From contig URDR01000007.1 in the NCBI GenBank assembly GCA_900546645.1, positions 1 through 49,473 on the forward strand: a DNA stretch of 49,473 nucleotides, written 5' to 3'. The notes beneath the pieces are model-generated. The model saw only the letters and a program-made list of their open reading frames with translations, was not told the origin of the DNA and did no database searches. Positions 9,701 to 17,078 of the stretch are shown here, in pieces. Numbering within the stretch: position 1 is the stretch's first letter; each line of letters opens with the position of its first letter. The stretch comes from an uncultured Bacteroides sp. (GTDB lineage Bacteria > Bacteroidota > Bacteroidia > Bacteroidales > Bacteroidaceae). The position numbers and the translations under genes were made by a program.

Positions 9701-10112
9701 AGGTTTGTCGGGAAACGACCTTTTCGGCGAGTGCTTCCGGATAGGTGACAATGCTTACCGGTTCGTTTTGTTCCAGCTTGCTGAGCACTTCAGTGCGTAA
9801 AATCTCATTGGCAGCATCTTTTTGTCCGTATTTGATGGCGCGGCGGTAAGAAGAAGGGAAAAACAAAACATGCTTGTCGCCGTTTGCCTGCACGATGTCA
9901 TGATAGAAATAACCAGCCTCTTCGCTGTCATTCAGCAAAAAAACAGAGGTGAAAGGTTTGTTTTCTATAAAGGATGAGGCAAAAAAGGAGGCGCATGAAG
10001 CATTCATGCCTTTTAAATAAATAGTCTTTATCTCGTTGTCTTCCAAGAGTGAAGACAGTCCCGGAAGAGCCGGGTGCTTGGTATAGATTTGTTGAAGCTC
10101 TTTTATTGTCAT
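6747..10112 (-). CDS. mfd: Transcription-repair coupling factor
   Basis: Mfd removes RNA polymerase stalled at DNA damage and recruits the UvrABC excision machinery. The 1121-residue length is near that of E. coli Mfd. In order there are: an N-terminal UvrB-like region; the CarD-like RNA-polymerase-interacting domain (QFEPGDYVVHIDHGIGKFAG, about residue 430); Walker A GDVGFGKT (about 583); the DEEQ box in LLIIDEEQKFGV (about 684); TATPIPRTLQFSL; the translocation block MRGRVGRSNKKAFCYLL; and a C-terminal TRCF domain. It is transcribed from a promoter at 10131-10139 that lies back to back with that of the TPR gene. It sits beside ung, so two DNA repair genes converge here. Confidence 0.97.
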   Translation of the reverse strand: MTIKELQQIYTKHPALPGLSSLLEDNEIKTIYLKGMNASCASFFASSFIENKPFTSVFLLNDSEEAGYFYHDIVQANGDKHVLFFPSSYRRAIKYGQKDAANEILRTEVLSKLEQNEPVSIVTYPEALAEKVVSRQTLNQQTLTLATGKQYETEAITKKLTDYGFEHVDYVYEPGQFAMRGSILDVYSFASEYPYRIDFFGDEIDSIRTFEVETQLSKEKKNSVSIVPELGQATENEISFLEFIPQDTLLWVKDLLWIKERIQAIHDESLSPQALAAYEGEQTERMNLERKLIDGSEFTVRALDFKRIDFGHKAVGTPQATLQFQTSIQPIFHKNFDLVASTLTDYLQRNYTIYICSDSVKQTDRLRDIFAERKDQISFKAVDHTLHEGFIDHTLKMCLFTDHQIFDRFHKFNLRSDKARSGKVALSLKELNQFEPGDYVVHIDHGIGKFAGLVRIPNGNTTQEVIKLIYQNDDVVFVSIHSLHKISKYKGKEGEQPRISKLGTGAWEKMKDRTKAKIKDIARDLIKLYSQRKQEKGFQYSADSFLQHELEASFLYEDTPDQLKATQDVKADMESDRPMDRLVCGDVGFGKTEVAIRAAFKAVADNKQVAVLVPTTVLAYQHFQTFRKRLEGMPCKVDYLSRARTAKDTSRILKELADGQINILIGTHKIIGKSVKFKDLGLLIIDEEQKFGVSVKEKLRQIKVNIDTLTMTATPIPRTLQFSLMGARDLSVIQTPPPNRYPIQTEVHTFNEEIISEAINFEMSRNGQVFFVNNRIQNLMELKMMIQRNIPDCRVCIGHGQMQPEELEKIIFDFVNYDYDVLLATTIIESGIDIPNANTIIINQAQNFGLSDLHQMRGRVGRSNKKAFCYLLAPPLTSLTPEAKRRLQAIENFSDLGSGIHIAMQDLDIRGAGNMLGAEQSGFIADLGYETYQKILAEAVKELKNEEFADLYAEEIKAGEEKISGEEFVDECTVESDLELLFPNEYIPSSSERMLLYRELDKLELDKEVEDFKARLIDRFGKIPPETEELTRIVPLRRLAKRMGIEKVILKADRMTLYFVSNLESPYYQSKAFGKVIEYMAKYPRNCNLREQNGKRSMVMKEIHDVASAVSVLQEMVSLNA

Positions 10113-10130
10113 TGTTATCTGGATAATGGT

Positions 10131-10139
10131 GCAAATTTA
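10131..10139 (-). promoter_or_regulatory. -7 box of the mfd promoter
   Basis: On the minus strand this reads TAAATTTGC, a match to the Bacteroidetes -7 consensus TAnnTTTG. It is about 19 bases upstream of the mfd ATG. It is only 12 bases from the opposing -7 box of the TPR gene, so the two promoters share one short divergent control region. Confidence 0.6.
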
Positions 10140-10151
10140 TAAAATAATTAC

Positions 10152-10160
10152 TACATTTGC
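10152..10160 (+). promoter_or_regulatory. -7 box of the TPR-gene promoter
   Basis: TACATTTGC matches TAnnTTTG plus the common trailing C. The next base is the first ATG of the longest frame, so transcription should begin inside that frame. This decides the start in favour of ATG 10191. Confidence 0.6.
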
Positions 10161-10190
10161 ATGTTTCACACAGACATAATCCTTATAAAA

Positions 10191-12374
10191 ATGTACGAAG
10201 ATATTATTCGACTGTTAGATAATAAAAGGCTAAAAGAGGCTTTGGATAAACTGGAAGCCTTGGTCGCTAAGGCTGAAAATTGGGAAATGGGGTCGGAAGT
10301 GGAAAGACTGAAAACCACTTATGGCTATATGTTGCAGTATGCAAGTCAGGGGGTAAAAGATCCGGGGCGGAATGAAATGTATCGTGGCTTGTGCCGACGG
10401 GCTTATGAGTTGGCCTCTCAAGCTTCATTTTCTCAAAGCTGCAAAACGGGCAGTAAGCATATATCGTATAAATACCAGAATTTCAAACGTGTGCCGCCTC
10501 ATACGTATGGGGAGCTCTGTATGATGCTGGAGTCGGTAACTGAAGAAGCAGGTATGCTGACCTTGACCGTAAATAATGAAGAGGAGCAGAGAAAGCAGCA
10601 AAAAGATTTGGCTCTTCGGAGAGAAAAGGCTATTGATGAATTGTTTGACCGGACTTGGGTTTCCGACGGATGGACAGAGGAGGAATATAAAGAAGCAGGA
10701 GACTTTTTGCGCTCTGTGCTTGTTCCGGAAAATGACATTGCCGTGTTGGTGAGTGCCGTAACGTTAAATCTGTTAGAGGTATTCGACGTGCGCAAGTTGC
10801 AGTTCTTGCTGGAAGCTTGTATGGTGCGGAAGGAGGCGGTAATCAGGCAGCGTGCATTGGTTGGCATAGTGTTGACCTTCCCTCTTTATGCCGATTGGAT
10901 TGTTATGTATCCGGAGCTGACTTCGGCATTGAAGGCGTTTGAGGAAAATCATGAAATTGTAGATAGGCTGCATAGTATTCTCATTATTTTGCTGTTGTCG
11001 CGTGAGACCGAGAAAATTGACAAGAAAATGCGTGAGGAGATTATTCCGGAAATGTTGAAAAATCCCAAGTTGAATAAGACCGACTTTAAAGTTTCAGACT
11101 TGGAAGACTTAGAGGATTTGAATCCGGAGTGGGAGTCCGGGATGGAGAAAATCAGCGAAAAGATCCGTGAATTGGGCGAATGGCAGATGGAGGGGGCAGA
11201 TACCTATATGGGTACCTTTGCTCCGTTGAAGCATTATCCTTTTTTCAGACAGGCTTCACACTGGTTTTATCCGTTTGATAAATGGGTCCCGGAAATAGCT
11301 TCTACTTTTTCTGATGGGCAAATCGACGATAGGTCGTTTTTAGGCGTATTGCTTCAGATGCCGTTTATCTGTAATTCAGATAAGTTCTCTGTTTGTCTGG
11401 TAATGAATTCTGTACCGGAAGAGCAGCGTCAGATGTTGACCATGCAGTTAGGTGGACAAGATGATATGTTGAAAGAGACTTTTAACGGACAGAAGGCCAT
11501 TTCGACGGAGAATGGTTTGGCGCAAGCTGTCAGTCGGCAATATATCTATGATTTATATCGCTTCTTTAAATTGTGGATGTTCAGGCATGAGCAGCGTGAC
11601 CTCTTTGCTGTACATCAGGATTACTGGAATTGCCCGTTGCTGCGTCCTTTATTCTTAAAAGATAAATATCAAAGGAAATTGGCGGACTATCTGTTTTCAA
11701 AAGGCTACTATGAAGAGGCTGCTCAACTGTATGGTGAAATGGTGGATGCGGCAGATGGTGCAGGGGATGCCGAGCTGTGGCAGAAATTAGGCTTTTCTCT
11801 TCAAAAGGGGAGAAGATATGATAAGGCAATTCGTGTATATAAGCATGCAGATGTATTAAAACCTAATCACAGTTGGACTTTAAAGCATTTGGCGCAGTGC
11901 TGTAAGCGTGTTGGAGATTATGAGTCGGCAGTCAATTATTTCTGTATGGTAGAACAGATGCAGCCGGAAAACCTGCATGTGCTGACGCAAATCGGACAGT
12001 GTATGGCTAAAAACGGTCAATACAAAGAGGCTTTGTCTTATTTCTTTAAAGTGGAGTATTTGAATGAAGTTCCTGTTGGGGCTTGGCGTGCCATTGCCTG
12101 GTGTTATTTTATGACTGGAAAGCCGGAGGATGCGTTGCGGTTTTATGACAAACTGCAAAAAACAGAAGATATGCAAGCAACCGATTGGTTGAACAGCGGG
12201 CATGTGTATTTGGTTCAGGGGAATTGGGTTGAAGCTGTACGTTGCTATCGAAAGGCAAAAGATTTGTGTGATTCTTCTGATTCATTTTTTACACTTTATC
12301 ATGCCGATAGAGAAGTGTTGTTACAGCAAGGAGTTTCGGAAACGGATATTTGTTTGATTCCTGATTTGCTGTAG
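10191..12374 (+). CDS. Tetratricopeptide-repeat protein of unknown function
   Basis: The product is about 727 residues, cytoplasmic, with no signal peptide or membrane span. The N-terminal part is helical (MYEDIIRLLDNKRLKEALDK). The C-terminal third contains recognisable TPR units, with repeated patterns such as GYYEEAAQLYGEMV, GRRYDKAIRVYKHADVLKPN, GDYESAVNYFCMVEQMQPEN and GQYKEALSYFF. TPR proteins act as scaffolds for protein partners, and no enzymatic motif is visible. The longest frame starts at 10161, but the promoter -7 box ends at 10160, so the start must be ATG 10191. No partner is suggested by the neighbours, since mfd is divergent and a 519-base gap follows. Confidence 0.8.
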   Translation: MYEDIIRLLDNKRLKEALDKLEALVAKAENWEMGSEVERLKTTYGYMLQYASQGVKDPGRNEMYRGLCRRAYELASQASFSQSCKTGSKHISYKYQNFKRVPPHTYGELCMMLESVTEEAGMLTLTVNNEEEQRKQQKDLALRREKAIDELFDRTWVSDGWTEEEYKEAGDFLRSVLVPENDIAVLVSAVTLNLLEVFDVRKLQFLLEACMVRKEAVIRQRALVGIVLTFPLYADWIVMYPELTSALKAFEENHEIVDRLHSILIILLLSRETEKIDKKMREEIIPEMLKNPKLNKTDFKVSDLEDLEDLNPEWESGMEKISEKIRELGEWQMEGADTYMGTFAPLKHYPFFRQASHWFYPFDKWVPEIASTFSDGQIDDRSFLGVLLQMPFICNSDKFSVCLVMNSVPEEQRQMLTMQLGGQDDMLKETFNGQKAISTENGLAQAVSRQYIYDLYRFFKLWMFRHEQRDLFAVHQDYWNCPLLRPLFLKDKYQRKLADYLFSKGYYEEAAQLYGEMVDAADGAGDAELWQKLGFSLQKGRRYDKAIRVYKHADVLKPNHSWTLKHLAQCCKRVGDYESAVNYFCMVEQMQPENLHVLTQIGQCMAKNGQYKEALSYFFKVEYLNEVPVGAWRAIAWCYFMTGKPEDALRFYDKLQKTEDMQATDWLNSGHVYLVQGNWVEAVRCYRKAKDLCDSSDSFFTLYHADREVLLQQGVSETDICLIPDLL

Positions 12375-12497
12375 TAGCTTGTATGAAGTGAGACCGGTGT
12401 GATTTTATCGATGTTGGATTTGTAAGACGATGAACGGCCTCAAGATAGATCGGATTAATGGACAGATGCCTGACGGGTAATATGATTTGGGGTACAG

Positions 12498-12575
12498 ATT
12501 AGAGAACGGTGTAGGGCGCGTGTAGGCAATTGGTGCGTCCTACATCGTCCTACACTGCGCCCTGCACGCTCTAAT
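12498..12575. repeat. 78-base stepped hairpin (extragenic palindrome)
   Basis: Three stem segments stack. ATTAGAG (12498-12504) pairs with CTCTAAT (12569-12575). GTGTAGGGCGC (12509-12519) pairs with GCGCCCTGCAC (12557-12567) with one G-U in RNA. GTGTAGG (12520-12526) pairs with CCTACAC (12549-12555). The loop is 22 bases. No T-run follows closely on either strand, so it is not a standard intrinsic terminator. It could be an RNA element or an extragenic repeat. Confidence 0.7.
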
Positions 12576-12702
12576 TTATTGTTTACAAGTGGGTTAACTC
12601 CGAAAACGTGTAGGGTGCAGGCAATTTTTGTGAAAAACATTTTTGTAGGAAAGAGAACAGAAGTTGCGCTGAGGTGGCTGTCCGATGATGGCAGTGCAAA
12701 TG

Positions 12703-12807
12703 CCAAGTCATAGTAATGATAAAACTTAGTCATAGTAACGACGATGCTTAGTCGTAGTAACGGCACGGCTTCGTTGTAGTAACGACCAAGCCTCGTTGTT
12801 ACTAAAG
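12703..12807. repeat. Tandem repeat, 22-base period, about 4.8 copies
   Basis: Units begin at 12703, 12725, 12747, 12769 and 12791 (partial). The shared core is CTTAGTCRTAGTAACGRC in units 2 and 3, with diverged versions in units 1, 4 and 5. There are no unique spacers, so it is not CRISPR. It lies 57 bases upstream of the promoter of the glycosyltransferase operon. Confidence 0.75.
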
Positions 12808-12863
12808 ATTTCAAATTTTCAAGTAAAATCAGAAGGGTTTCTCTGTATCTTACTTTTTATCAT

Positions 12864-12872
12864 TATCTTTGC
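12864..12872 (+). promoter_or_regulatory. -7 box of the glycosyltransferase-pyrC operon promoter
   Basis: TATCTTTGC matches TAnnTTTG and lies 21 bases before the ATG at 12894. The following genes to plsC are co-directional and closely spaced, so this promoter probably drives all five. Confidence 0.6.
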
Positions 12873-12893
12873 GGATATAAAATATTTAGAATC

Positions 12894-13640
12894 ATGCAAA
12901 CAAGTGACAGTATAATTATTATTCCCACATATAACGAGAAAGAAAATATTGAGAATATTATCCGGACTGTATTTAATCTTCAGAAATGCTTTCATATTTT
13001 GGTAGTTGAAGACAATTCGCCTGACGGAACAGCCGACATCGTGCGCCGTTTGCAGAAGGAATTTCCTGAACGTCTGTTTATGATAGAACGTAAGGGAAAG
13101 CTCGGTTTAGGTACGGCTTATATAGCCGGATTCAAATGGTCGATAGAACATCGTTATGATTATATATTCGAAATGGATGCGGATTTCAGCCATAATCCCG
13201 ATGATTTGATTCGTTTGTATAAGGCTTGCCATGATGATGGAGGAGATGTGGCTATCGGTTCACGCTATGTAAGCGGAGTGAATGTGGTAAATTGGCCCAT
13301 GGGGCGTGTGCTGATGTCTTATTTTGCTTCAAAGTATGTACGTTTGGTTACCGGATTACCTATACATGATACAACTGCTGGATATAAATGTTACCGGAGG
13401 GAAGTGCTTGAAACGATTCCATTAGATAAAATCCGCTTTAAAGGATATGCTTTCCAGATAGAAATGAAGTTTACGGCTTATAAATGCGGATTTAAAATAA
13501 TAGAGGTGCCGGTGATTTTTATCAACCGTGAATTAGGTACTTCAAAGATGAACAGCAGTATTTTTGGCGAAGCGATGTTTGGCGTGATTCGCTTGAAATG
13601 GAACAGTTGGTTTAAGAAATATCCGCAGAAACAAAAATAG
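12894..13640 (+). CDS. Polyprenol-phosphate glycosyltransferase (GT2, dolichol-phosphate mannosyltransferase-like)
   Basis: This 248-residue GT2 enzyme probably transfers a hexose from a nucleotide sugar to a polyprenyl phosphate at the inner face of the membrane. The N-terminal nucleotide-binding block IIIPTYNEKENIENII is followed by LVVEDNSPDGTADIV, then EMDADFSHNPDDL with the metal-binding DAD, then GSRYVSG. The later block HDTTAGYKCYRREVL is typical of the DPM1-like subgroup. No C-terminal membrane domain is present, as in the short DPM1 type. It is the first gene of a five-gene run. The sugar and acceptor cannot be told from sequence. Confidence 0.88.
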   Translation: MQTSDSIIIIPTYNEKENIENIIRTVFNLQKCFHILVVEDNSPDGTADIVRRLQKEFPERLFMIERKGKLGLGTAYIAGFKWSIEHRYDYIFEMDADFSHNPDDLIRLYKACHDDGGDVAIGSRYVSGVNVVNWPMGRVLMSYFASKYVRLVTGLPIHDTTAGYKCYRREVLETIPLDKIRFKGYAFQIEMKFTAYKCGFKIIEVPVIFINRELGTSKMNSSIFGEAMFGVIRLKWNSWFKKYPQKQK

Positions 13641-13651
13641 AATAGAAATTT

Positions 13652-14986
13652 ATGATTAGGATACATAATGCAGTTATTGTGAATGAAGGCAAACAATTTG
13701 CCGGTTCGGTTGTGATTGATAATGGAATCATCCGTGAAGTGCTGGAAGAGGGGAAACAACCTTCGCAGCCTTGCGATGAAGAAGTTGATGCCAAGGGATG
13801 TTACCTTATTCCTGGAGTTATAGATGATCATGTACATTTTCGTGATCCGGGCTTGACTCATAAAGCAGATATGGCAAGTGAAACGGCTGCAGCAGCTGCT
13901 GGTGGAGTCACTTCGTTTATGGATATGCCTAACTGTAATCCCCAGACTACCACATTGGAGGCTCTGAATGCGAAATTTGAAAATGCTGCAACCAAGTGTG
14001 TGGTAAATTATTCGTTTTATTTTGGCGCTACCAATAATAACGTGCATGTCTTGAAGGAACTTGATAAGACACGTGTGTGCGGAGTGAAGCTTTTTATGGG
14101 GGCAAGCACGGGGAATATGCTGGTTGATCGTATGGAAGCTTTGCGGAAAATCTTTTCAGAAGCAGGAATGTTGATTGCTACGCATTGCGAAGACCAGAAT
14201 ACGATACGTGAAAATACAGAACGCTTCAGACAAGAGTGTGGAGAAGATCCGGATATTACCTGCCACCCGTTGATTCGCAGTGAGGAAGCCTGTTACCGTT
14301 CGTCTGCATTGGCTGTTCAGTTGGCAAAGGAAACAAATGCCCGCTTGCATGTGTTGCATGTGAGTACAGCCCGTGAATTGGAACTGTTTGAAGATAAGCC
14401 TTTATCGGAAAAACGAATAACGGCTGAGGCTTGTGTATCGCATCTCTTCTTCTGTGACGAAGATTATCAAACTTTGGGAGCGCGCATTAAATGTAATCCA
14501 AGTATTAAAACACGCGCCGACCGTGATGCTTTGCGCGGTGCGCTGTCAACGAATCGCATTGATGTAGTAGGTACTGACCATGCGCCTCATTTGCTGACTG
14601 AAAAACAGGGAGGTGCATTGAAGGCGGTTTCGGGTATGCCGTCTATTCAGTTCTCGCTGGTTAGCCTTTTTGAACTGGTACATGAGGGCGTTTTGACGGT
14701 GGAACAGCTAGTACAGAAGATGTGTCATGCTCCAGCGGAACTGTATCAAATAGAGAAAAGAGGATACATACGTCCGGGGTATTGGGCTGACTTGGTTTTA
14801 GTGAACCCGAACAAGGAGTGGACGGTAACATCAGATTGCATTCAGAGTAAATGCGGATGGAGTCCGATGGAAGGATGCCATTTCCATGCGCAGGTTGAGA
14901 AGACGTTCGTCAATGGTGTCTTGGCGTATGCTGACGGAAAGGTAAATATATCAAACCGAGGACAAGCTCTCGTTTTTGCACGTTAA
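13652..14986 (+). CDS. pyrC: Dihydroorotase
   Basis: Dihydroorotase closes carbamoyl-aspartate to dihydroorotate in pyrimidine synthesis. The 444-residue length fits class I enzymes. The metal-binding DDHVHFRDPG motif lies at about residues 58-67. GGVTSFMDMPNCNPQTT follows, then KLFMGAS, THCED, LHVLHVSTARE and the catalytic Asp block GTDHAPH. The C-terminus carries GYIRPGYWADLVLV and WSPMEG, as in dihydroorotases of this class. It begins 11 bases after the glycosyltransferase and ends 3 bases before the MetH-domain gene. The E. coli-type PyrC is a different, shorter class, so the name pyrC is used here by function. Confidence 0.93.
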   Translation: MIRIHNAVIVNEGKQFAGSVVIDNGIIREVLEEGKQPSQPCDEEVDAKGCYLIPGVIDDHVHFRDPGLTHKADMASETAAAAAGGVTSFMDMPNCNPQTTTLEALNAKFENAATKCVVNYSFYFGATNNNVHVLKELDKTRVCGVKLFMGASTGNMLVDRMEALRKIFSEAGMLIATHCEDQNTIRENTERFRQECGEDPDITCHPLIRSEEACYRSSALAVQLAKETNARLHVLHVSTARELELFEDKPLSEKRITAEACVSHLFFCDEDYQTLGARIKCNPSIKTRADRDALRGALSTNRIDVVGTDHAPHLLTEKQGGALKAVSGMPSIQFSLVSLFELVHEGVLTVEQLVQKMCHAPAELYQIEKRGYIRPGYWADLVLVNPNKEWTVTSDCIQSKCGWSPMEGCHFHAQVEKTFVNGVLAYADGKVNISNRGQALVFAR

Positions 14987-14989
14987 AGT

Positions 14990-15892
14990 ATGAGAACGGA
15001 AATAACAGTAGTTACTTATCAGCTGCATGATTTGTTGGAGTACATAAACTGGATTTATTTTTTTCATGCGTGGGGATTTCAGCCTCGTTTTGCAGCCATT
15101 GCCCATATTCATGGATGTGATGCCTGCCGGGCAAGTTGGTTAGCTGGCTTTCCGGAGGGGGAGCGTGCAAAGGCAGCTGAAGCGATGCAGCTTCATAAAG
15201 AAGCCATGCGTATGCTGAACGAACTCGATGGGAAATATCATGTTTATGCTATTTTCCGTTTGATGGAAGCAAATTCAGATGGAGATGATCTTATCTTGGA
15301 GGGGATTCGTTTCCCTTTATTACGCCAGCAAACCCGTGTGCACCCTGATGACCCTTTCTTGTGTTTGAGTGACTTTGTTCGTCCGCTTTCTTCGGGAATC
15401 ACGGATACGGTAGGAGCTTTTGCTACAACGGTTGATGAGGCTATGGAGGATGGTTATGCTTATGATGACTATAAGCATTTGCTGGTAAAAACGCTTTGTG
15501 AGCGTTTGGCGGAAGCAGCGGCTGAGAAGGTGCATGAAACCATTCGTAAAGAGGTTTGGGGGTATGCCAAAGATGAGAAACTTACTAAGGAAGAGTTGTT
15601 GAATGAAGATTATCAAGGTATCCGTCCTGCTGTGGGCTATCCTTCTTTGCCTGATATCTCTGTAAGTTTTTTGCTCGATAGCTTGCTCGATATGGGGCGT
15701 ATTGGTATCCGGCTGACAGAAAATGGTATGATGCAGCCTCATGCATCGGTATGTGGGCTGATGTTTGCCCATCCGGCTTCCCGCTATTTTTCTGTGGGTA
15801 AGATTGATGAGGAACAGTTGCTTGATTATGCTCGTCGGCGTGGGGTTTCCCCAGACGAGATAAGGAAATATTTAACAGCTAATTTACAGTAA
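14990..15892 (+). CDS. Stand-alone vitamin B12-dependent methionine synthase activation domain protein
   Basis: The C-terminal half of this 300-residue protein matches the MetH reactivation domain. It has YQGIRPAVGYPSLPDIS, RIGIRLTENGMMQPHASVCGL, AHPASRYFSVGKI and DYARRRG. In MetH this domain binds S-adenosylmethionine and allows reductive re-methylation of oxidised cobalamin. Here it stands alone, without the homocysteine, folate or cobalamin domains. The N-terminal half is not recognised, though HGCDACRASWLAGFPEG is striking for two close cysteines. It starts 3 bases after pyrC and is probably co-transcribed. Whether it serves a MetH encoded elsewhere is an inference. Confidence 0.85.
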   Translation: MRTEITVVTYQLHDLLEYINWIYFFHAWGFQPRFAAIAHIHGCDACRASWLAGFPEGERAKAAEAMQLHKEAMRMLNELDGKYHVYAIFRLMEANSDGDDLILEGIRFPLLRQQTRVHPDDPFLCLSDFVRPLSSGITDTVGAFATTVDEAMEDGYAYDDYKHLLVKTLCERLAEAAAEKVHETIRKEVWGYAKDEKLTKEELLNEDYQGIRPAVGYPSLPDISVSFLLDSLLDMGRIGIRLTENGMMQPHASVCGLMFAHPASRYFSVGKIDEEQLLDYARRRGVSPDEIRKYLTANLQ

Positions 15893-15896
15893 AGAT

Positions 15897-17051
15897 ATGG
15901 TATTGTTACGTGTAACTCTGGCTTTTTTAGTCTTGATACTATTACCTGACTGGTATATATATAAAGTTTATGTATCTTCAGACCGTCGGAAGTGGTTTCG
16001 TCGGGTTTATTGGATTCCTGCAGCTCTATTGCTTCTTGCCCTATTGGTTTTTGTCTCAGTTCATGTACATTTATCCGATTATTTTGGTATTTATCTGATT
16101 TTAGCTTTGGGAATTACCGTTCCCAAGGCTGTGTTTGTACTGAGCAGCTTATTCCTTCGCGGGGTTAACCGATTGTGCAAGCTACATTTGTTTCATGGTA
16201 AACTTTCTTTGATTCCAGCATTTGCTGTCTGCTTATATATCGGATATGGAGCTATATGGGGCAAAGAAAATTTTCGAGTAAAGGAGGTCACATTTACTTC
16301 TCCTGACCTGCCCGAAACTTTTGATGGCTATCGTATTTTACAGTTGTCGGATATTCATGCTGGCAGTTGGAAAGGAAATTCCGAAGCACTGGGACGTGCG
16401 ATAAATTTGTGTAATGCCTTACAGCCTGATGTGGTAGTGTTTACCGGTGATTTGGTGAATAGTCATGGCGATGAAATTAAGACATTGATGCCCGTGTTTT
16501 CTCGTCTGAAAGCAAAAGACGGGGTTTATTCAGTTTTGGGAAACCATGATTATGCAACTTATCGCTCTTGGAGAACAGAGGCTGAGCGTTTGGCGAACGT
16601 AGATATATTGATTGCCCGACAGAACAAAATGGGATGGCAAGTGTTAATAAATGAACATCGGATTATTTACCGGGGAAATGATTCTATTGCATTGGTTGGA
16701 GTAGAAAACAGTGGGCAGCCTCCTTTTCCTGACCGGGGAAATCTGCCGAAAGCATTAAAAGGAACGGAAGGAATGTTTAAGGTGTTGCTGAGTCATGACC
16801 CCACCCATTGGCGTCGTAAAGTTTTGCCTGAAACCGATGTCCAGCTGATGCTGGCCGGGCACACACATGATATGCAAATCAGTGTGTTTGGTTTTTCTGT
16901 GTCACGTTATGTCTATCCGGAACATCGCGGTATGTATCTGGAAGGAAAGCGTGGTCTTTATGTTAACATCGGGTTAGGTTTCGTCTTGTTTCCCATGCGT
17001 TTAGGTGCATGGCCGGAAATAACCGTCATTACCTTGCGAAAAGAAGAATAA
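15897..17051 (+). CDS. Membrane-anchored metallophosphoesterase
   Basis: The 384-residue product starts with about four hydrophobic segments (residues 3-20, 38-58, 63-85 and 100-118). A calcineurin-like phosphoesterase domain follows. Its metal-binding motifs are DIHAGSW (Asp152), FTGDLVN, LGNHDYA, LSHDP and GHTHDMQ. Residues 127-134 (FRVKEVTF) begin the catalytic part in the usual way. Relatives act on phospholipid or lipid A precursors, on nucleotides, or are uncharacterised. The next gene makes phosphatidic acid, which weakly supports a lipid-related substrate. ATG 15897 lies 4 bases after the previous stop. Confidence 0.85.
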   Translation: MVLLRVTLAFLVLILLPDWYIYKVYVSSDRRKWFRRVYWIPAALLLLALLVFVSVHVHLSDYFGIYLILALGITVPKAVFVLSSLFLRGVNRLCKLHLFHGKLSLIPAFAVCLYIGYGAIWGKENFRVKEVTFTSPDLPETFDGYRILQLSDIHAGSWKGNSEALGRAINLCNALQPDVVVFTGDLVNSHGDEIKTLMPVFSRLKAKDGVYSVLGNHDYATYRSWRTEAERLANVDILIARQNKMGWQVLINEHRIIYRGNDSIALVGVENSGQPPFPDRGNLPKALKGTEGMFKVLLSHDPTHWRRKVLPETDVQLMLAGHTHDMQISVFGFSVSRYVYPEHRGMYLEGKRGLYVNIGLGFVLFPMRLGAWPEITVITLRKEE

Positions 17052-17078
17052 GGATTTTACTCATAAAACATCAAGTAT

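Larger units (their letters stand above)
12375..12893. other. 519-base gene-free region rich in repeats
   Basis: This gap holds a stepped hairpin (12498-12575), a partial third copy of its arm (GTGTAGGGTGCAGGCAATT, 12608-12626), a 22-base-period tandem array (12703-12807) and the promoter of the next gene (12864-12872). Nothing is recognised in 12375-12497. A 119-codon minus-strand ORF crosses the repeats but looks like a by-product of them. Confidence 0.7.

Noticed and set aside
12703..12807. CRISPR array
   Set aside because: The 22-base units are contiguous with no unique spacers, and no cas gene is in the window. The same holds for 31654-31749.
12455..12814. 119-codon minus-strand ORF in the repeat region
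   Set aside because: It reads straight through the hairpin and the 22-base array, so its sequence is dictated by repeats. No promoter or domain supports it.
13478..14047. 189-codon minus-strand ORF
   Set aside because: It is antisense to the conserved glycosyltransferase and dihydroorotase genes, which carry clear catalytic motifs.
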